Made by a program: the position numbers and the translations under genes | Shown: piece by piece, positions 8,552 through 17,395 of the stretch | Layout: each line of letters opens with the position of its first letter | Position numbering within the stretch: position 1 is the stretch's first letter | NCBI GenBank assembly: GCA_037045455.1 | Contig: JBAOIN010000003.1 | Location: 558,001 to 622,000 of the forward strand | Length of the DNA stretch: 64,000 nucleotides | From: JADKAV01 sp037045455 | GTDB taxonomy: Bacteria > Actinomycetota > Actinomycetes > S36-B12 > UBA10799 | Direction: 5' to 3' | The notes under the pieces: model-generated | What the model saw: only the letters and a program-made list of their open reading frames with translations | What the model was told of the DNA's origin: nothing | Databases searched by the model: none

Positions 8552-9249
8552 TATCGGGTTCCCCCGAGCCACGCTTCCACGAACTCCGGCAATGGGGCGT
8601 CGTCTTGCAGTGCCGGCAGGCCTGGCGTCGCCGAGCGCGGGTCGGTGGACCAGTTGCTGATCCGTGTGTCAGGACTCTCGACGACTAGATTCTCGACGTG
8701 CCACCGGATGAACGTGGCCTCTGCTCCCACCCGCAGGACGCCCTTCTCCGGCCTGCCCAACAGGCGCCACGCTCCCCGGGTCAGCGCCGAGAAGGCGCCG
8801 CGGGCGGTCAGCCGCTCAGCAGGATCGACGCCATACACGGCAGCGCGGATGACCTCCCATCCGCTGCCGCCGGTGTGTGGGGGCAGCAGTGCGGTCGGGA
8901 CGCCGGCAGCGATGCGTGAGCGCAGCCGGCACGGATCGGCAGGGACCACGGCGAGGGGTTTGTCCGCGTACTCGTCCCAGACCTGCACCGGCCAGCGATC
9001 GGCGGCCATGCCCGCTCGCTGCGCGTGCACGAAGCCGTCGGAGACTGCCGCTTCGTCCACTGCCAGATGCACAAAGCCAGGAGCGATCAGGTCTCCGTGG
9101 AGTTCGACGACCTCGTCGACGTCGGTGGTATGCATCGCGGCCCCGCCCTCGGCGCCGATCCAGGCGATGACGCCATCCTCGATCAGCAACGCCGTCGCGA
9201 AGTTCTCGGCTGGCGAGTAGACATGGCCGTCGACCAGCAGGGTGCGCAC
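8551..9249 (-). CDS. Amidohydrolase-like protein lacking metal ligands
   Basis: A 232-residue protein resembling the N-terminal composite domain of amidohydrolases: strands TLLVDGHVYSPAENF and LIEDGVIAWIG, then LHGDLIAPGFVHLAVDEAA. In active amidohydrolases the last segment reads PGFVDxHxH; here the HxH pair is replaced and the protein is much shorter than the usual 400-500 residues. A late strand (VGAEATFIRW) matches the closing beta domain. It may be a non-catalytic or degenerate member, or have a binding role. GTG 9249 is favoured because VRTLLVDGHVYS starts the fold; the frame is open further upstream. It lies 10 bases after the Xaa-Pro peptidase gene and overlaps lnt, so it is in the same operon. 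Confidence 0.7.
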   Translation of the reverse strand: MRTLLVDGHVYSPAENFATALLIEDGVIAWIGAEGGAAMHTTDVDEVVELHGDLIAPGFVHLAVDEAAVSDGFVHAQRAGMAADRWPVQVWDEYADKPLAVVPADPCRLRSRIAAGVPTALLPPHTGGSGWEVIRAAVYGVDPAERLTARGAFSALTRGAWRLLGRPEKGVLRVGAEATFIRWHVENLVVESPDTRISNWSTDPRSATPGLPALQDDAPLPEFVEAWLGGTR

Positions 9250-9259
9250 GCCGCTGAGT

Positions 9260-10378
9260 CTAGGCGTCCACCACGATGAGGTCGTGGGGGCGGTTGTTGC
9301 ACCGGATGGGTCCGTCCGGCCCGCACACCACGATGTCCTCGATCCGCGCTCCGTGTGAGCCGGACCGATACACGCCGGGTTCCACGCTGAACGCCATGCC
9401 CGGTTCCAGCGGCCGGGCGTTGCCCTCGATGATGTAGGGCTCTTCATGCGTCTCCAGGCCGATGCCATGCCCCGTGCGGTGGATGAAGAACTCGGCCAGG
9501 CCGGCGGCGGCCAGGTGATCGCGAGCAGCGGCGTCGATCTGCTCGCAGGTCACACCCGGGCGCACAGCGTCGACCGCGGCGGCTTGCGCGGCCTTCAGCT
9601 GCTCGAACTCTGCTCGCACGTCGGGCGCGGGCTCGCCCAGGGCGTACATGCGCGTCGAATCGCTGCAGTACCCGTCGGGCATCGTCCCTCCGATGTCCAC
9701 GACGACCGTGTCGCCGGTCTGCAAGACCCGGTCGGACAACTCGTGGTGGGGACTGGCCCCGTTTGGTCCGGACGCGACGATGACGAAGTCGACGGTCGCA
9801 TGGCCGGCGGCCAGGATCGCATCGGCGATGTCGGCACCCACCTCACGTTCTGTGCGACCGGCGCGCAAGAAGCCGGCCACCTGCTCGTGCACTGCGTCGA
9901 TCGCCGCTCCTGCCCGCAGCAGTGCGTCGATCTCGGCCTGCGACTTGCGCATCCGCAGTTCCTGGATGACCGGACCGGCAGCGACCTGATGGGCGTTCGG
10001 CATCGCGTCGCGCAGTGCCAGCACCTTGCTCGCCCACATGTGGTCGTCCACGGCCACGTTGCGCGCATCGGGCAGCAGCGAGCCGGTTAGCGCGAAAGGA
10101 TTCTGGGTCTCGGTCCAGGACACGATCTCAAGGCCCAGCCCCTCGACCGGGCTTGCCAGGGCAGCCGGCACCTCGAGGGTCGGGACCACGATCCGGATCT
10201 CACCAGCCGCCGGCACGACCAGGCATGTGAGCCGCTCCAGCGGTATCGCCTCGTATCCGGTCAGGTACCGAAGGTCGGGTCCGGGCGAGACCAGGACGGC
10301 ATCGAGGCCCGCAGCGGCCACGGCGTCCCGGCAACGATTGAGGCGGTCGCGCAGATCCGCCACGTCGACGTCGGTCAC
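9260..10378 (-). CDS. M24 family Xaa-Pro aminopeptidase/dipeptidase
   Basis: A 372-residue metallopeptidase with an N-terminal creatinase-like domain (about 1-130) and a C-terminal pita-bread domain. The five metal ligands are visible: Asp in VVVDIGG, Asp in CSDSTRMY, His in HRTGHGIG, Glu in SVEPGVY and Glu in ARIEDIV. It releases N-terminal residues ahead of proline and is cytoplasmic. The neighbour on the other side is a 5'-3' exonuclease and then helY, the same order as in mycobacteria (pepE next to Rv2090 and helY). GTG 10378 starts 6 bases after a TAGTGT box, so the mRNA is probably leaderless. Confidence 0.92.
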   Translation of the reverse strand: MTDVDVADLRDRLNRCRDAVAAAGLDAVLVSPGPDLRYLTGYEAIPLERLTCLVVPAAGEIRIVVPTLEVPAALASPVEGLGLEIVSWTETQNPFALTGSLLPDARNVAVDDHMWASKVLALRDAMPNAHQVAAGPVIQELRMRKSQAEIDALLRAGAAIDAVHEQVAGFLRAGRTEREVGADIADAILAAGHATVDFVIVASGPNGASPHHELSDRVLQTGDTVVVDIGGTMPDGYCSDSTRMYALGEPAPDVRAEFEQLKAAQAAAVDAVRPGVTCEQIDAAARDHLAAAGLAEFFIHRTGHGIGLETHEEPYIIEGNARPLEPGMAFSVEPGVYRSGSHGARIEDIVVCGPDGPIRCNNRPHDLIVVDA

Positions 10379-10384
10379 TCTGCG

Positions 10385-10390
10385 ACACTA
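10385..10390 (-). promoter_or_regulatory. Candidate -10 box for the Xaa-Pro peptidase operon
   Basis: On the minus strand TAGTGT lies 6 bases before GTG 10378. The divergent exonuclease starts at 10397, so only 18 bases separate the two start codons; the plus strand of the same box reads GACACT (10384-10389), 7 bases before that start. Confidence 0.5.
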
Positions 10391-10396
10391 CTGCGT

Positions 10397-11299
10397 GTGC
10401 CGCCCCCACTTATGGTTCTGGACACCGCCTCCCTGTACTTCCGCGCCTTCTACGGAGTCCCCGACACCCGCAAATCCCCGCAGCACCCGCCGACGAATGC
10501 AGCCAGTGGTCTGCTGGACATGACGGCCCGGCTGATCCGCGACCACTCCCCCGGCGCGGTGGTGGCGTGCTGGGACGACGACTGGCGCCCGCAGTTCCGG
10601 GTCGATCTGCTGCCCAGCTACAAGGAACATCGCGTTGCCACCGGGCACGAGGAGCAGGTGCCTGACGCGTTGCAGGAGCAGATCCCGCTGATCGAGGCAC
10701 TCCTAGTCGCGGCCGGGATGCCGCCCGTCGGGGTGCCGGGTCACGAAGCCGACGACGTGATCGGAACCTACGCGACCATTTGCAGTGGCCCGGTCGACAT
10801 TGTCACCGGTGACCGGGACCTGTTCCAGCTCGTCGACGACGCGTCCGGCGTTCGGGTCCTGTACACCGCACGTGGCATCCGGCAGCTGCAGATCGTGGAC
10901 GAGGCGCATGTGATCGAGAAGTACGGCGTGCGCCCACAGCAGTACGCGGACATGGCCACGCTGCGCGGGGATGCCAGCGACGGCCTGCCCGGAGTCGCCG
11001 GGATCGGTGAGAAGACTGCGGCATCGCTGTTGAGGTCGTTTGACGATCTGGCAGGCGTGCGCGCCGCCGCGGTGGACGCGAGCAGTTCTCTGGCCCCCCG
11101 GATCCGGGCTTCGCTCACTGCCGCCGCCGACTACTTGGACCGGGCGCCGGGGGTTGTGCGCGTCGTGTGTGACCTTCCGGTGCCGCCGGTGCCGGATGCC
11201 GCCCCGCAGCCCGATCTCGAACTTCTCAACGCGATCGGTGAGGAGTTCGGAATCAGCAGTTCGGTGGGTCGATACCTGAGTGCCATTTCGGCGCTCTGA
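10397..11299 (+). CDS. 5'-3' exonuclease (PolI N-terminal/FEN-like)
   Basis: A 300-residue flap-endonuclease-fold nuclease without a polymerase domain. It begins with the N-terminal aspartate motif (MVLDTASLYFRAFYG), has the acidic cluster GHEADDVIGTYA and VTGDRDLFQLV, and the helix-hairpin-helix region GDASDGLPGVAGIGEKTA. Such stand-alone proteins act in RNA primer removal or repair. The start is GTG 10397, or ATG 10412 five codons later. It is divergent from the Xaa-Pro peptidase gene, and converges on helY with a 55-bp palindrome between them. Confidence 0.93.
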   Translation: MPPPLMVLDTASLYFRAFYGVPDTRKSPQHPPTNAASGLLDMTARLIRDHSPGAVVACWDDDWRPQFRVDLLPSYKEHRVATGHEEQVPDALQEQIPLIEALLVAAGMPPVGVPGHEADDVIGTYATICSGPVDIVTGDRDLFQLVDDASGVRVLYTARGIRQLQIVDEAHVIEKYGVRPQQYADMATLRGDASDGLPGVAGIGEKTAASLLRSFDDLAGVRAAAVDASSSLAPRIRASLTAAADYLDRAPGVVRVVCDLPVPPVPDAAPQPDLELLNAIGEEFGISSSVGRYLSAISAL

Positions 11300-11308
11300 C
11301 CTGGACTT

Positions 11309-11363
11309 CACCGTTCGGGCGATCTCGCACCGTTCAGAACGGTGCAAGATCCGCCAAACGGTG
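11309..11363. repeat. Long nested palindrome between converging genes (family C)
   Basis: A near-perfect 55-bp palindrome: outer arms CACCGTT and AACGGTG, inner hairpin GCACCGTTC-A-GAACGGTGC, with complementary GATCT/AGATC segments between. It ends 3 bases before the helY stop codon. It probably terminates both converging transcripts. Confidence 0.7.
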
Positions 11364-11365
11364 AT

Positions 11366-14075
11366 TCAGACCTCTGAGGAGTAATCCACGACTCCCCTGC
11401 GCAACGAATCGGCTGCGCGATCGGCGACCTCGCGCACCGGGTCGCCCGGAGCAGCGGCGGCGGCGATCTGGCCGAGACAGTCGATGACCTGCTTGCACCA
11501 ACGGACGAAGTCTCCGGCCGGGCAGATCGCTGCCAGCCAGAACCGCGGCCAGCGACTGCTTGCTGGCCCATTGGTAGACCGCCCAGCAAAACCCAAGATC
11601 CGGCTCGGCCGTGGGGTTCACCTTGAACTCCCGCTCCAGGGCTTCAATCTGAGCCCATAGGTGCACCTGCTCGGCGAGCACCTCGCGGACCGGACCCTTC
11701 GGCAATCGCGGCACCACGTCCTCGTCGGTGCGCGAGTTGAACACCAACGCTGAGACGCAGGCGGCGAGTTCCGGTGCAGTCAGGCTCTGCCACAGCCCGC
11801 GCCGCAGGCACTCGGCGATGACCAGCGAGCGATCGGTGTACAGCCGGCCCAGCATTCGGCCGTCAGCTGTCACCTGCAGTTCCTGCCCCTCGGCGTCCAG
11901 GTAGCCCAACTCCACCAGCACGGCACAGATCTGGTCGAACTGGCGGGCGATGGTGTTGGTGCGGCCATCGACCCGCCTGGCTAGGTTGTCGTTCTCGCGC
12001 TGCAACTTCGCCGCCCGCTCCGCCCAGCGCGCGTGCAGTTCCCGGTCCTCGCAGCCGTGGCACGGGTGCTTTCGCATGCGCGCCCGGAGCCGGGCGATCT
12101 CCACGTCGTTGCCGCTGTCCCGGATCCGTGGACTGCGGACATTGGTGTGCCGTCCGGACAGCTCGCGCAATCGAGCGCTCAACGCCTTGCGGGCGTTCGC
12201 ACTGCGCGGGTGGAAGTCGCGTGGGATGCGAAGCCGGTCGACGACGACAGCCGGCGCCGGGAAGTCGACCACGCTCAACCTCCGCACCTGACGGTCGACG
12301 GTCAGTACCTGCGGCCGGGGTTCCCCACCCTCATCGACCCCGCTGTCCAAGACGACGGCGAGACCCGAGCGGCGACCGGTCGGGATGGCGATGACGTCCC
12401 CGGGTTCGAGCCGCTCCAGTGATTGCGCGGCGTGCGCACGACTCAGCCGCGCGGACTCCCGCGAGGTGTTCTTCTCCAGCGCGGACAACTCGGCACGAAT
12501 CGCTGCGTACTCGCCGAAGTCACCCAGATGGCACTCCATCGACTCTCGGTAGCCGTCGATGATCTGCTCGTTGCGCTTGATCTGCGAGGCCAGCCCGACG
12601 ACCGACTGGTCGCTCTGGTACTGGGCGAAGGACGTCTCCAGACAGTTCGCGGGCGATCCGCCGCCCGACCCGGTGGACCAGATTGACGGCCATGTTGTAG
12701 GTCGGCCGGAACGAGGAGCGCAGCGGGTAGGTGCGGGTGGAAGCCAGAGCCCGCCACGTGGTTGGGCTGCACGCTCGGGCCCCACACGACGACCGCGTGA
12801 CCCTCGACGTCGATGCCGCGCCGGCCCGCCCGGCCGGTGAGTTGCGTGTACTCCCCTGGGGTGATGTCGGCGTGGGTCTGCCCGTTCCACTTCACCAAGC
12901 GCTCGAGCACCACTGTCCTGGCCGGCATGTTGATGCCCAGCGCCAGCGTCTCGGTCGCGAACACCACCTTGAGCAAGGCCTCCTGGAACAGTTCCTCGAC
13001 GACCTCCTTGAAGATCGGCAGCATGCCGGCGTGATGGGCCGCGATCCCCCGCTGCAAGGCGTCACTGAAGTCACCGAAACCCACCGCCAGCAGGTCGGCT
13101 TCGGGGATCACCGCGCAGCGGTCGGCGACAACCTGCGCGATTCGATGGCGCTCATCCGGGGCGGTCAGCCGCACCCCGGCAGTCGCCAGTTGCCGCACGG
13201 CGTCCTCGGTGCCGGCGCGGGAGAAGATGAAGTAGATCGCGGGCAGCAGGTCCGCGCCCTCGAGTTTGTCCACGACGTCGATGCGGGCGGGCGGGCGTAT
13301 GGGACGTCGGCGCTTGCTGTGCCGATCCGGGCGCCGGCCGCCGAAGTCCGCGATTGTCGTTGGCGAGCCGCACCAATTCCGGGTTCACCCGCTGCTGGGC
13401 GTCGTCGACGAACAGATCGTACAGGCGATTGCCGGCCATCACCTGCTGCCACAGCGGGACCGGCCGGTGCTCCTCCACCACCGTTTCGGTATGCCCTCGC
13501 ACGGTCGAGATCCAGGCCCCGAACTCCTCGACATTGCTCACGGTCGCCGACAGCGCGACGATGTTCACCGACTCGGGCAACTGGATGATGAGCTCTTCCC
13601 ATACCGCGCCCCGCTCCCGGTCGGCGAGGTAGTGAACCTCGTCCAGCACGACGTAGCCGAGGCCGGCCAGGTCTGGTGAGGACTCGTAGACCATGTTGCG
13701 CAGGACCTCGGTGGTCATCACGACCGTGCTCGCGTGGCCGTTGATCGACACGTCGCCGGTGAGCAGACCCACGTCCTCGTCGCCATACGCCGCCACAAGA
13801 TCCCGGTACTTCTGGTTGCTGAGGGCCTTGATCGGGGTGGTGTAGAACGCCTTGCGGCCGGTCGCCCTTGCCAAGTGCACGGCGTACTCGCCCACCACTG
13901 TCTTGCCGCTGCCGGTGGGTGCGGCGACCAGGACGTCACGGCCGTCCTCCAGCGCCTCACACGCCGCCACCTGGAAGTCGTCGAGGGGGAAGTCGTAGCG
14001 CTGCCGGAACGCGGTCAGGTGAGAGCTCCGGCTCCGCCGCCGGGCTGCTGAATACCGCTCGGCGGGAGAGGCCAT
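11366..14075 (-). CDS. helY: HelY, Ski2-like superfamily 2 helicase (four frameshifts)
   Basis: About 900 residues once the frames are joined, the usual length of HelY. It has Walker A APTGSGKTVVGEY, the Q-type start DFPLDDFQ, VLDEVHYL, ALSATVSN, the C-terminal RecA motif TGRAGRRGIDVEG, and a DSHCT-type helical end (FCWAVYQWAS continuing into VRWCKQVIDCLGQI). It is thought to unwind RNA or DNA; its exact role is unknown. The conserved frame changes near 13335-13360, 12740-12750, 12645-12660 and 11525-11545, each explained by one base. Four separate hits in a housekeeping gene with otherwise intact motifs point to sequence errors rather than decay. ATG 14075 lies 6 bases after TAGGGT. Confidence 0.85.
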
Positions 14076-14081
14076 AAAGTC

Positions 14082-14087
14082 ACCCTA
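14082..14087 (-). promoter_or_regulatory. Candidate -10 box for leaderless helY mRNA
   Basis: Minus-strand TAGGGT lies 6 bases before ATG 14075. The surrounding 12-mer CACCGTAGGGTG is repeated exactly in front of the FKBP lipoprotein gene (17941-17952). Confidence 0.55.
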
Positions 14088-14164
14088 CGGTGTGCTGCGG
14101 TTATGCAGCCGCAACCCGACTTCCTCGCGATGTGAGAGTTGTGCCCGAGCCGGACACCCGGCAC

Positions 14165-14257
14165 GACCGATCCATGAGCATTCCGGGCATCGGTTAGCAC
14201 CACGGGCGGGTTTTCGGCGTCCGGCATGCTCACCGATGCCCAGCGTGCTAACCGATT
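14165..14257. repeat. Intergenic palindrome, family A copy 3
   Basis: The best-preserved copy. Left arm: TGAGCA, GGGCATCGGTTAGCAC. Centre: GGGCGGGTTTTCGGCGTCC. Right arm: GCTCACCGATGCCC, GTGCTAACCGATT. The centre is the reverse complement of copy 1, so the element occurs in both orientations. It lies between helY and the lipid kinase gene, both on the minus strand. Confidence 0.75.
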
Positions 14258-14290
14258 GCCACTTCATCCGCCAGGCAACCCGCGCTTGGT

Positions 14291-15184
14291 CTACCCAACG
14301 CTGGCGAAGACCCGCAAACCGCGTGGCACCACGCCGACGTCCACCGGCAGCGGACCCACTCGCTCGCCGTCGGCGAAGGCCGTCTGACCCTGCGCCTCAA
14401 CCCGGATCGTGGCTCCCCGCAGGGACCGTACCGACGGGTGGTGGATGTGAGTGCCTTTGAACACCCTCGGGAAGATCGTGAGAAATGTCGCCCGGTTCGT
14501 CTTGGTGAGGAACGTGAGGTCGAGCTTCGCGTCGTCGAGGTCGGCGTTCGGGCACACGAACATGCCGCCCCCGTAGCTGGGTCCGTTGCCAATCGCCAGC
14601 ATCATGCCGGGTTCGCTGGTCTGCACCCCATCGACTGTGATCCGGAACTCCACCGGCCGGTACACACCGAGTTCTGCCATCGTCGCCACCAAGTAGCGGC
14701 TGGAACCGGTGGGCCACTTCATCGAGTTGGCTCGCGCGTTGACCTCGGAGTCGAACCCCGCGCTCATGACGGCCAGGAAGGCTCGCTCGGTACCGTCGGC
14801 CGCGGCCACCGTGCCGTAGTCGACCATGCGGGTGCGACCGTCAGCGATGACATCGGCCGCCGCCAGTGGGTCCTTCATCGGAAGGCCGACGGAACGCGCG
14901 ATGTCGTTGCCGGTACCCATGGGAATGATGCCGAGGGCGGTGTCCGACCCGGCGACCGCCTGCAGGGCGAAATGCACCGTCCCGTCACCCCCGCATGCGA
15001 TAAGCGCTTGCGCCCCTTCAGCAACGGCACGTCGCGCGAGGTCCAGGCTGCCTTCGGCGCTGCCCCCCTCGAGAACGGCCAGTTGCATTCCACGATCGCG
15101 AAGTCGTTGGATGACGGCGGGCGCGTGCTTGCCACTGCGGCCCTTGCCAGAGCTCGGGTTGACCAGGATGGCGGCGTTCAACAC
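14291..15184 (-). CDS. Diacylglycerol/lipid kinase family protein
   Basis: A 297-residue DAGK-catalytic-domain protein that phosphorylates a lipid alcohol using ATP. It shows LVNPSSGKG at the nucleotide-binding start, the hallmark ACGGDGTVHF, IPMGTGNDIARS, and the C-terminal TAFADGERVGPLPVDV. It resembles DgkB/YegS-type soluble enzymes rather than the small membrane DgkA. GTG 15184 is the start. It follows tatC by 5 bases, suggesting co-transcription with tatA and tatC. Confidence 0.9.
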   Translation of the reverse strand: MLNAAILVNPSSGKGRSGKHAPAVIQRLRDRGMQLAVLEGGSAEGSLDLARRAVAEGAQALIACGGDGTVHFALQAVAGSDTALGIIPMGTGNDIARSVGLPMKDPLAAADVIADGRTRMVDYGTVAAADGTERAFLAVMSAGFDSEVNARANSMKWPTGSSRYLVATMAELGVYRPVEFRITVDGVQTSEPGMMLAIGNGPSYGGGMFVCPNADLDDAKLDLTFLTKTNRATFLTIFPRVFKGTHIHHPSVRSLRGATIRVEAQGQTAFADGERVGPLPVDVGVVPRGLRVFASVG

Positions 15185-15189
15185 GCCGA

Positions 15190-16032
15190 TCAGGTTACCG
15201 TCGGGCCTTGATCATCGACCGGTTGGATGGGTGAGACCTGATCGTCGTCCCACTGCTCGTAGTCCGGCTCCCCCTTGCGGGCCCGGCGGCGGTCGTTGAG
15301 CAGGCAGAACGCCACCGCCGCCACCACCAGCAGCAGGATCGGCGTGGCCAGCAGCATCATGTTCACGGGGTCACCGGTCGGCGTCGCCACCGCAGCAAAC
15401 ACGAACACGGCGAAGATGATGTACCGCCAGGCGGCTGCCAGTCGCTTCCCGCTCAGGATGCCGACGATGTTGAGCCCCACGATGAACAACGGGGTGAGGA
15501 ACCCGACGCCGAATACCAGGATCATCCGCAGGAAGAACGAGAGGTAGCGGTCGACCGGCAGGTAATTGCCGACGTTCTCAGGCGTGAAGCCCAGCAGCAC
15601 TTCCAAGCCCTTGGGCATCACGGCATAGGCCAGTGCAACTCCCGCTAGGAACAGCGGCACGCTCACGCCGACCAGCACGTACACCCAGCGGCGTTCCCGC
15701 GGGTGCAGACCCGGTGTGACGAACGCCCACAACTGGTACAGCCATACCGGAGATGCCAGCACCAGCCCGGTCATCGCCGCGATCTTGACCTGCAGCATGA
15801 AGGCGTCGGCGACCCCGGACATCACCAGCCGGACATCGCGGCCTTCAGCGGCGGCCTCGGCCACCACCTGCTCGATCGGCCGGGCGATGACGTCGAAGAT
15901 CTGGGTGTAGTAGATCCAGCCCACGACCGAACCCGCAGCGATCGCGATGATGCTGATGACCAGCCGACGGCGCAGTTCGCGCAGATGGTCGGCAAGGGGC
16001 ATCTGCGCGCGCGCGTGACTCGGCGCGGACAC
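15190..16032 (-). CDS. tatC: Sec-independent protein translocase TatC
   Basis: A 280-residue membrane protein that recognises twin-arginine signal peptides and docks TatA. Features are the N-terminal MPLADHLRELRRRLVIS (family hallmark), six hydrophobic segments, QLWAFVTPGLHPRERRW with the conserved cytosolic-loop Pro and Glu/Arg residues, and FFLRMILVFGVGFLTPL. The acidic tail (EQWDDDQ) is typical of actinobacteria. GTG 16032 is favoured: it lies 4 bases after tatA and starts just before the hallmark, while the longer open frame overlaps tatA. Confidence 0.95.
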   Translation of the reverse strand: MSAPSHARAQMPLADHLRELRRRLVISIIAIAAGSVVGWIYYTQIFDVIARPIEQVVAEAAAEGRDVRLVMSGVADAFMLQVKIAAMTGLVLASPVWLYQLWAFVTPGLHPRERRWVYVLVGVSVPLFLAGVALAYAVMPKGLEVLLGFTPENVGNYLPVDRYLSFFLRMILVFGVGFLTPLFIVGLNIVGILSGKRLAAAWRYIIFAVFVFAAVATPTGDPVNMMLLATPILLLVVAAVAFCLLNDRRRARKGEPDYEQWDDDQVSPIQPVDDQGPTVT

Positions 16033-16036
16033 GACT

Positions 16037-16294
16037 TCAGGTCTGGGTGGGTTTGGTGTCACTGGGTGTGGGTGCCTGCTGGGCCGCAGGCGGCGGTGTC
16101 GCGGGGTCCACGGCGTCAACGGCCTTTGGGTCGGCGGGCTGATCCTGATCGGTCAAGCCCTTCGTCTCCGCCTTGAAGATTCGCAGGGACCGGCCCAGGC
16201 CGCGGGCGGCGTCGGGCAGCCGGCGCGCGCCGAAGAGCAAGACGATCACCAGGATGAGGATCAGCCACTCTGACCCGCGCAAGTTACCGAACAT
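16037..16294 (-). CDS. tatA: Sec-independent translocase subunit TatA
   Basis: An 85-residue pore-forming Tat subunit: one N-terminal membrane helix (EWLILILVIVLLFGARRLP), the conserved FG hinge, an amphipathic helix (DAARGLGRSLRIFKAETKG), and a Pro/Ala/Asp-rich disordered tail. It is directly followed by tatC. In many actinobacteria the genes in front of tatA are pafB and pafC; here that place is taken by a small zinc-ribbon gene. Confidence 0.95.
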   Translation of the reverse strand: MFGNLRGSEWLILILVIVLLFGARRLPDAARGLGRSLRIFKAETKGLTDQDQPADPKAVDAVDPATPPPAAQQAPTPSDTKPTQT

Positions 16295-16375
16295 GCATCC
16301 CAGGGTACGACGGACAAGAAGCGCAGGCTACGACGCGGCCGTTGGGACGCCCGATCGTATCCGGGGTGGCCTCCC

Positions 16376-16693
16376 CTAGTGCGCAATCAGGTGCGGCACG
16401 ATCACGTCGTGGGTGTCGAGCCACAACGCGAAGTCGAGCACATCGTCGTAGCCGATCGGTGCTCCGGCGTGGGGTTCGAAAGCCTCGCCCGGCACGTGGT
16501 CGATCAGGACCCCGGCGCTGGAAAGCAGTGCCACAACTTCCTCATCCGCCGACTTCTCGATCAGGTCCTGGCAGGTGCCGCACTTGAAGGTATAAGTCGC
16601 CCACCCGGCCGCTTGGGCTACGGTGAGCCGGACGTCGCCAGGGCTGAGATCGACGTCTCCGCAGATGGGGCACGTCGCCTTGATCGTGGTCAC
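16376..16693 (-). CDS. Small zinc-ribbon protein, function unknown
   Basis: A 105-residue protein with two CxxC knuckles (CPICGDVDLSPGDVRL and FKCGTCQDL), which should hold one zinc ion. The remainder is acidic and helical, ending in DFALWLDTHDVIVPHLIAH. Such short zinc-ribbon proteins are found upstream of tatA in some actinobacteria; no function is established. GTG 16693 is preceded by GGGAGGCG at good spacing. A 14-bp perfect palindrome (16743-16756) lies about 50 bases upstream and could be an operator. Co-transcription with tatA, 81 bases further on, is possible. Confidence 0.75.
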   Translation of the reverse strand: MTTIKATCPICGDVDLSPGDVRLTVAQAAGWATYTFKCGTCQDLIEKSADEEVVALLSSAGVLIDHVPGEAFEPHAGAPIGYDDVLDFALWLDTHDVIVPHLIAH

Positions 16694-16742
16694 TGTTCGC
16701 CTCCCTCGCTGGGTCCGGTAATTAAGCCTTCGGGAGGAGAAT

Positions 16743-16756
16743 GCTCAATCTTGAGC
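16743..16756. promoter_or_regulatory. Perfect palindrome, candidate operator
   Basis: GCTCAATCTTGAGC, a perfect inverted repeat with a 2-base centre, 50 bases upstream of the zinc-ribbon start codon. The position suits a repressor or activator site; the regulator is unknown. Confidence 0.35.
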
Positions 16757-16910
16757 GCTGTGTCCTGTTGAACGGATAACAATCTTGCTGCGTGTCAAGC
16801 CAGCAGCCCGGCGTGTCGGGATTTCTCGGTGTTCACCTGGTCACGTGGCGGACAGCATCTTGTGTCTCAGCATCGCCAGAGGTACTGGATGTGGTGCAGA
16901 TTGCGTAATC

Positions 16911-16930
16911 CAGCGGCCGCTCGGCCGCTG
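16911..16930 (-). terminator. GC-rich hairpin downstream of the FKBP genes
   Basis: CAGCGGCCG-CT-CGGCCGCTG, a 9-bp perfect stem about 105 bases past the FKBP stop on the minus strand. It probably ends the transcript from the FKBP genes, possibly also from pafA. Confidence 0.5.
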
Positions 16931-17035
16931 ATTGGCGCAGCGCTGAGCGTCGAACGCCCGTCCAGGTCGCACAGCTGCGTCTTTGTCCAACCCCTGCGGA
17001 CCGAAAGGCACTCCGCCGACGCGTTGCAGACCGGC

Positions 17036-17395
17036 TTAGCGCGCGTCGAGCAGGTCAATCACGAAGATCAACGTCTTGCCCGACAACCGGTGTCCGCCTG
17101 TCTCACCGTAGGCCAGGGCCGGCGGGATCGTGAGTTGCCGGCGTCCGCCCACGCGCATGCCCGGGATGCCCTCCTGCCAGCCGGCGATGAGGCCCCGCAG
17201 CGGGAACTCGATCGATTCGCCACGGTCCCATGACGCGTCGAACTGCTCGCCGGAGTCGTACTCCACCCCCACGTAATGCACGGTCACGGTGCCACCCGGC
17301 ACCGCTTCAACGCCCTCCCCCACCACGAGGTCCTCGATCACCAACTCGGTGGGTGCGGGGCCTTCCTGGAAATCGATCTCGGGCTTCTCGCTCAT
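17036..17395 (-). CDS. FKBP-type peptidyl-prolyl isomerase, cytoplasmic
   Basis: A 119-residue single-domain FKBP that catalyses cis-trans isomerisation of prolyl bonds. It shows VTVHYVGVEYDSGEQFDASW, FPLRGLIAGWQEGIPGM, and RRQLTIPPALAYGETG, the standard active-site segments. There is no signal peptide. ATG 17395 overlaps the stop of the FKBP lipoprotein (ATGA), so the two are coupled. FKBP genes next to pafA are common in actinobacteria, though no link to pupylation is proven. Confidence 0.93.
   Translation of the reverse strand: MSEKPEIDFQEGPAPTELVIEDLVVGEGVEAVPGGTVTVHYVGVEYDSGEQFDASWDRGESIEFPLRGLIAGWQEGIPGMRVGGRRQLTIPPALAYGETGGHRLSGKTLIFVIDLLDAR

Larger units (their letters stand above)
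16694..17035. other. 342-bp gap between zinc-ribbon and FKBP genes
   Basis: No convincing coding frame. It contains the palindrome GCTCAATCTTGAGC (16743-16756), a GC-rich hairpin (16911-16930) and the string GGATAACAAT (16774-16783), which resembles part of a lac operator but is probably chance. It should hold the zinc-ribbon promoter and the end of the FKBP/pup-side transcript. Confidence 0.6.

Noticed and set aside
7358..9220. A 620-residue plus-strand open frame
   Set aside because: It lies opposite lnt and the amidohydrolase gene, is rich in Arg, Gln, Pro and His, and has no domain. It is a GC-rich shadow frame.
11366..14075. helY as a pseudogene
   Set aside because: All motifs are intact and each break is one base; other housekeeping genes in the window have the same type of break.
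16774..16783. GGATAACAAT resembling a lac operator half
   Set aside because: Only ten bases match, no LacI-family gene is near, and the flanks do not form the operator palindrome.
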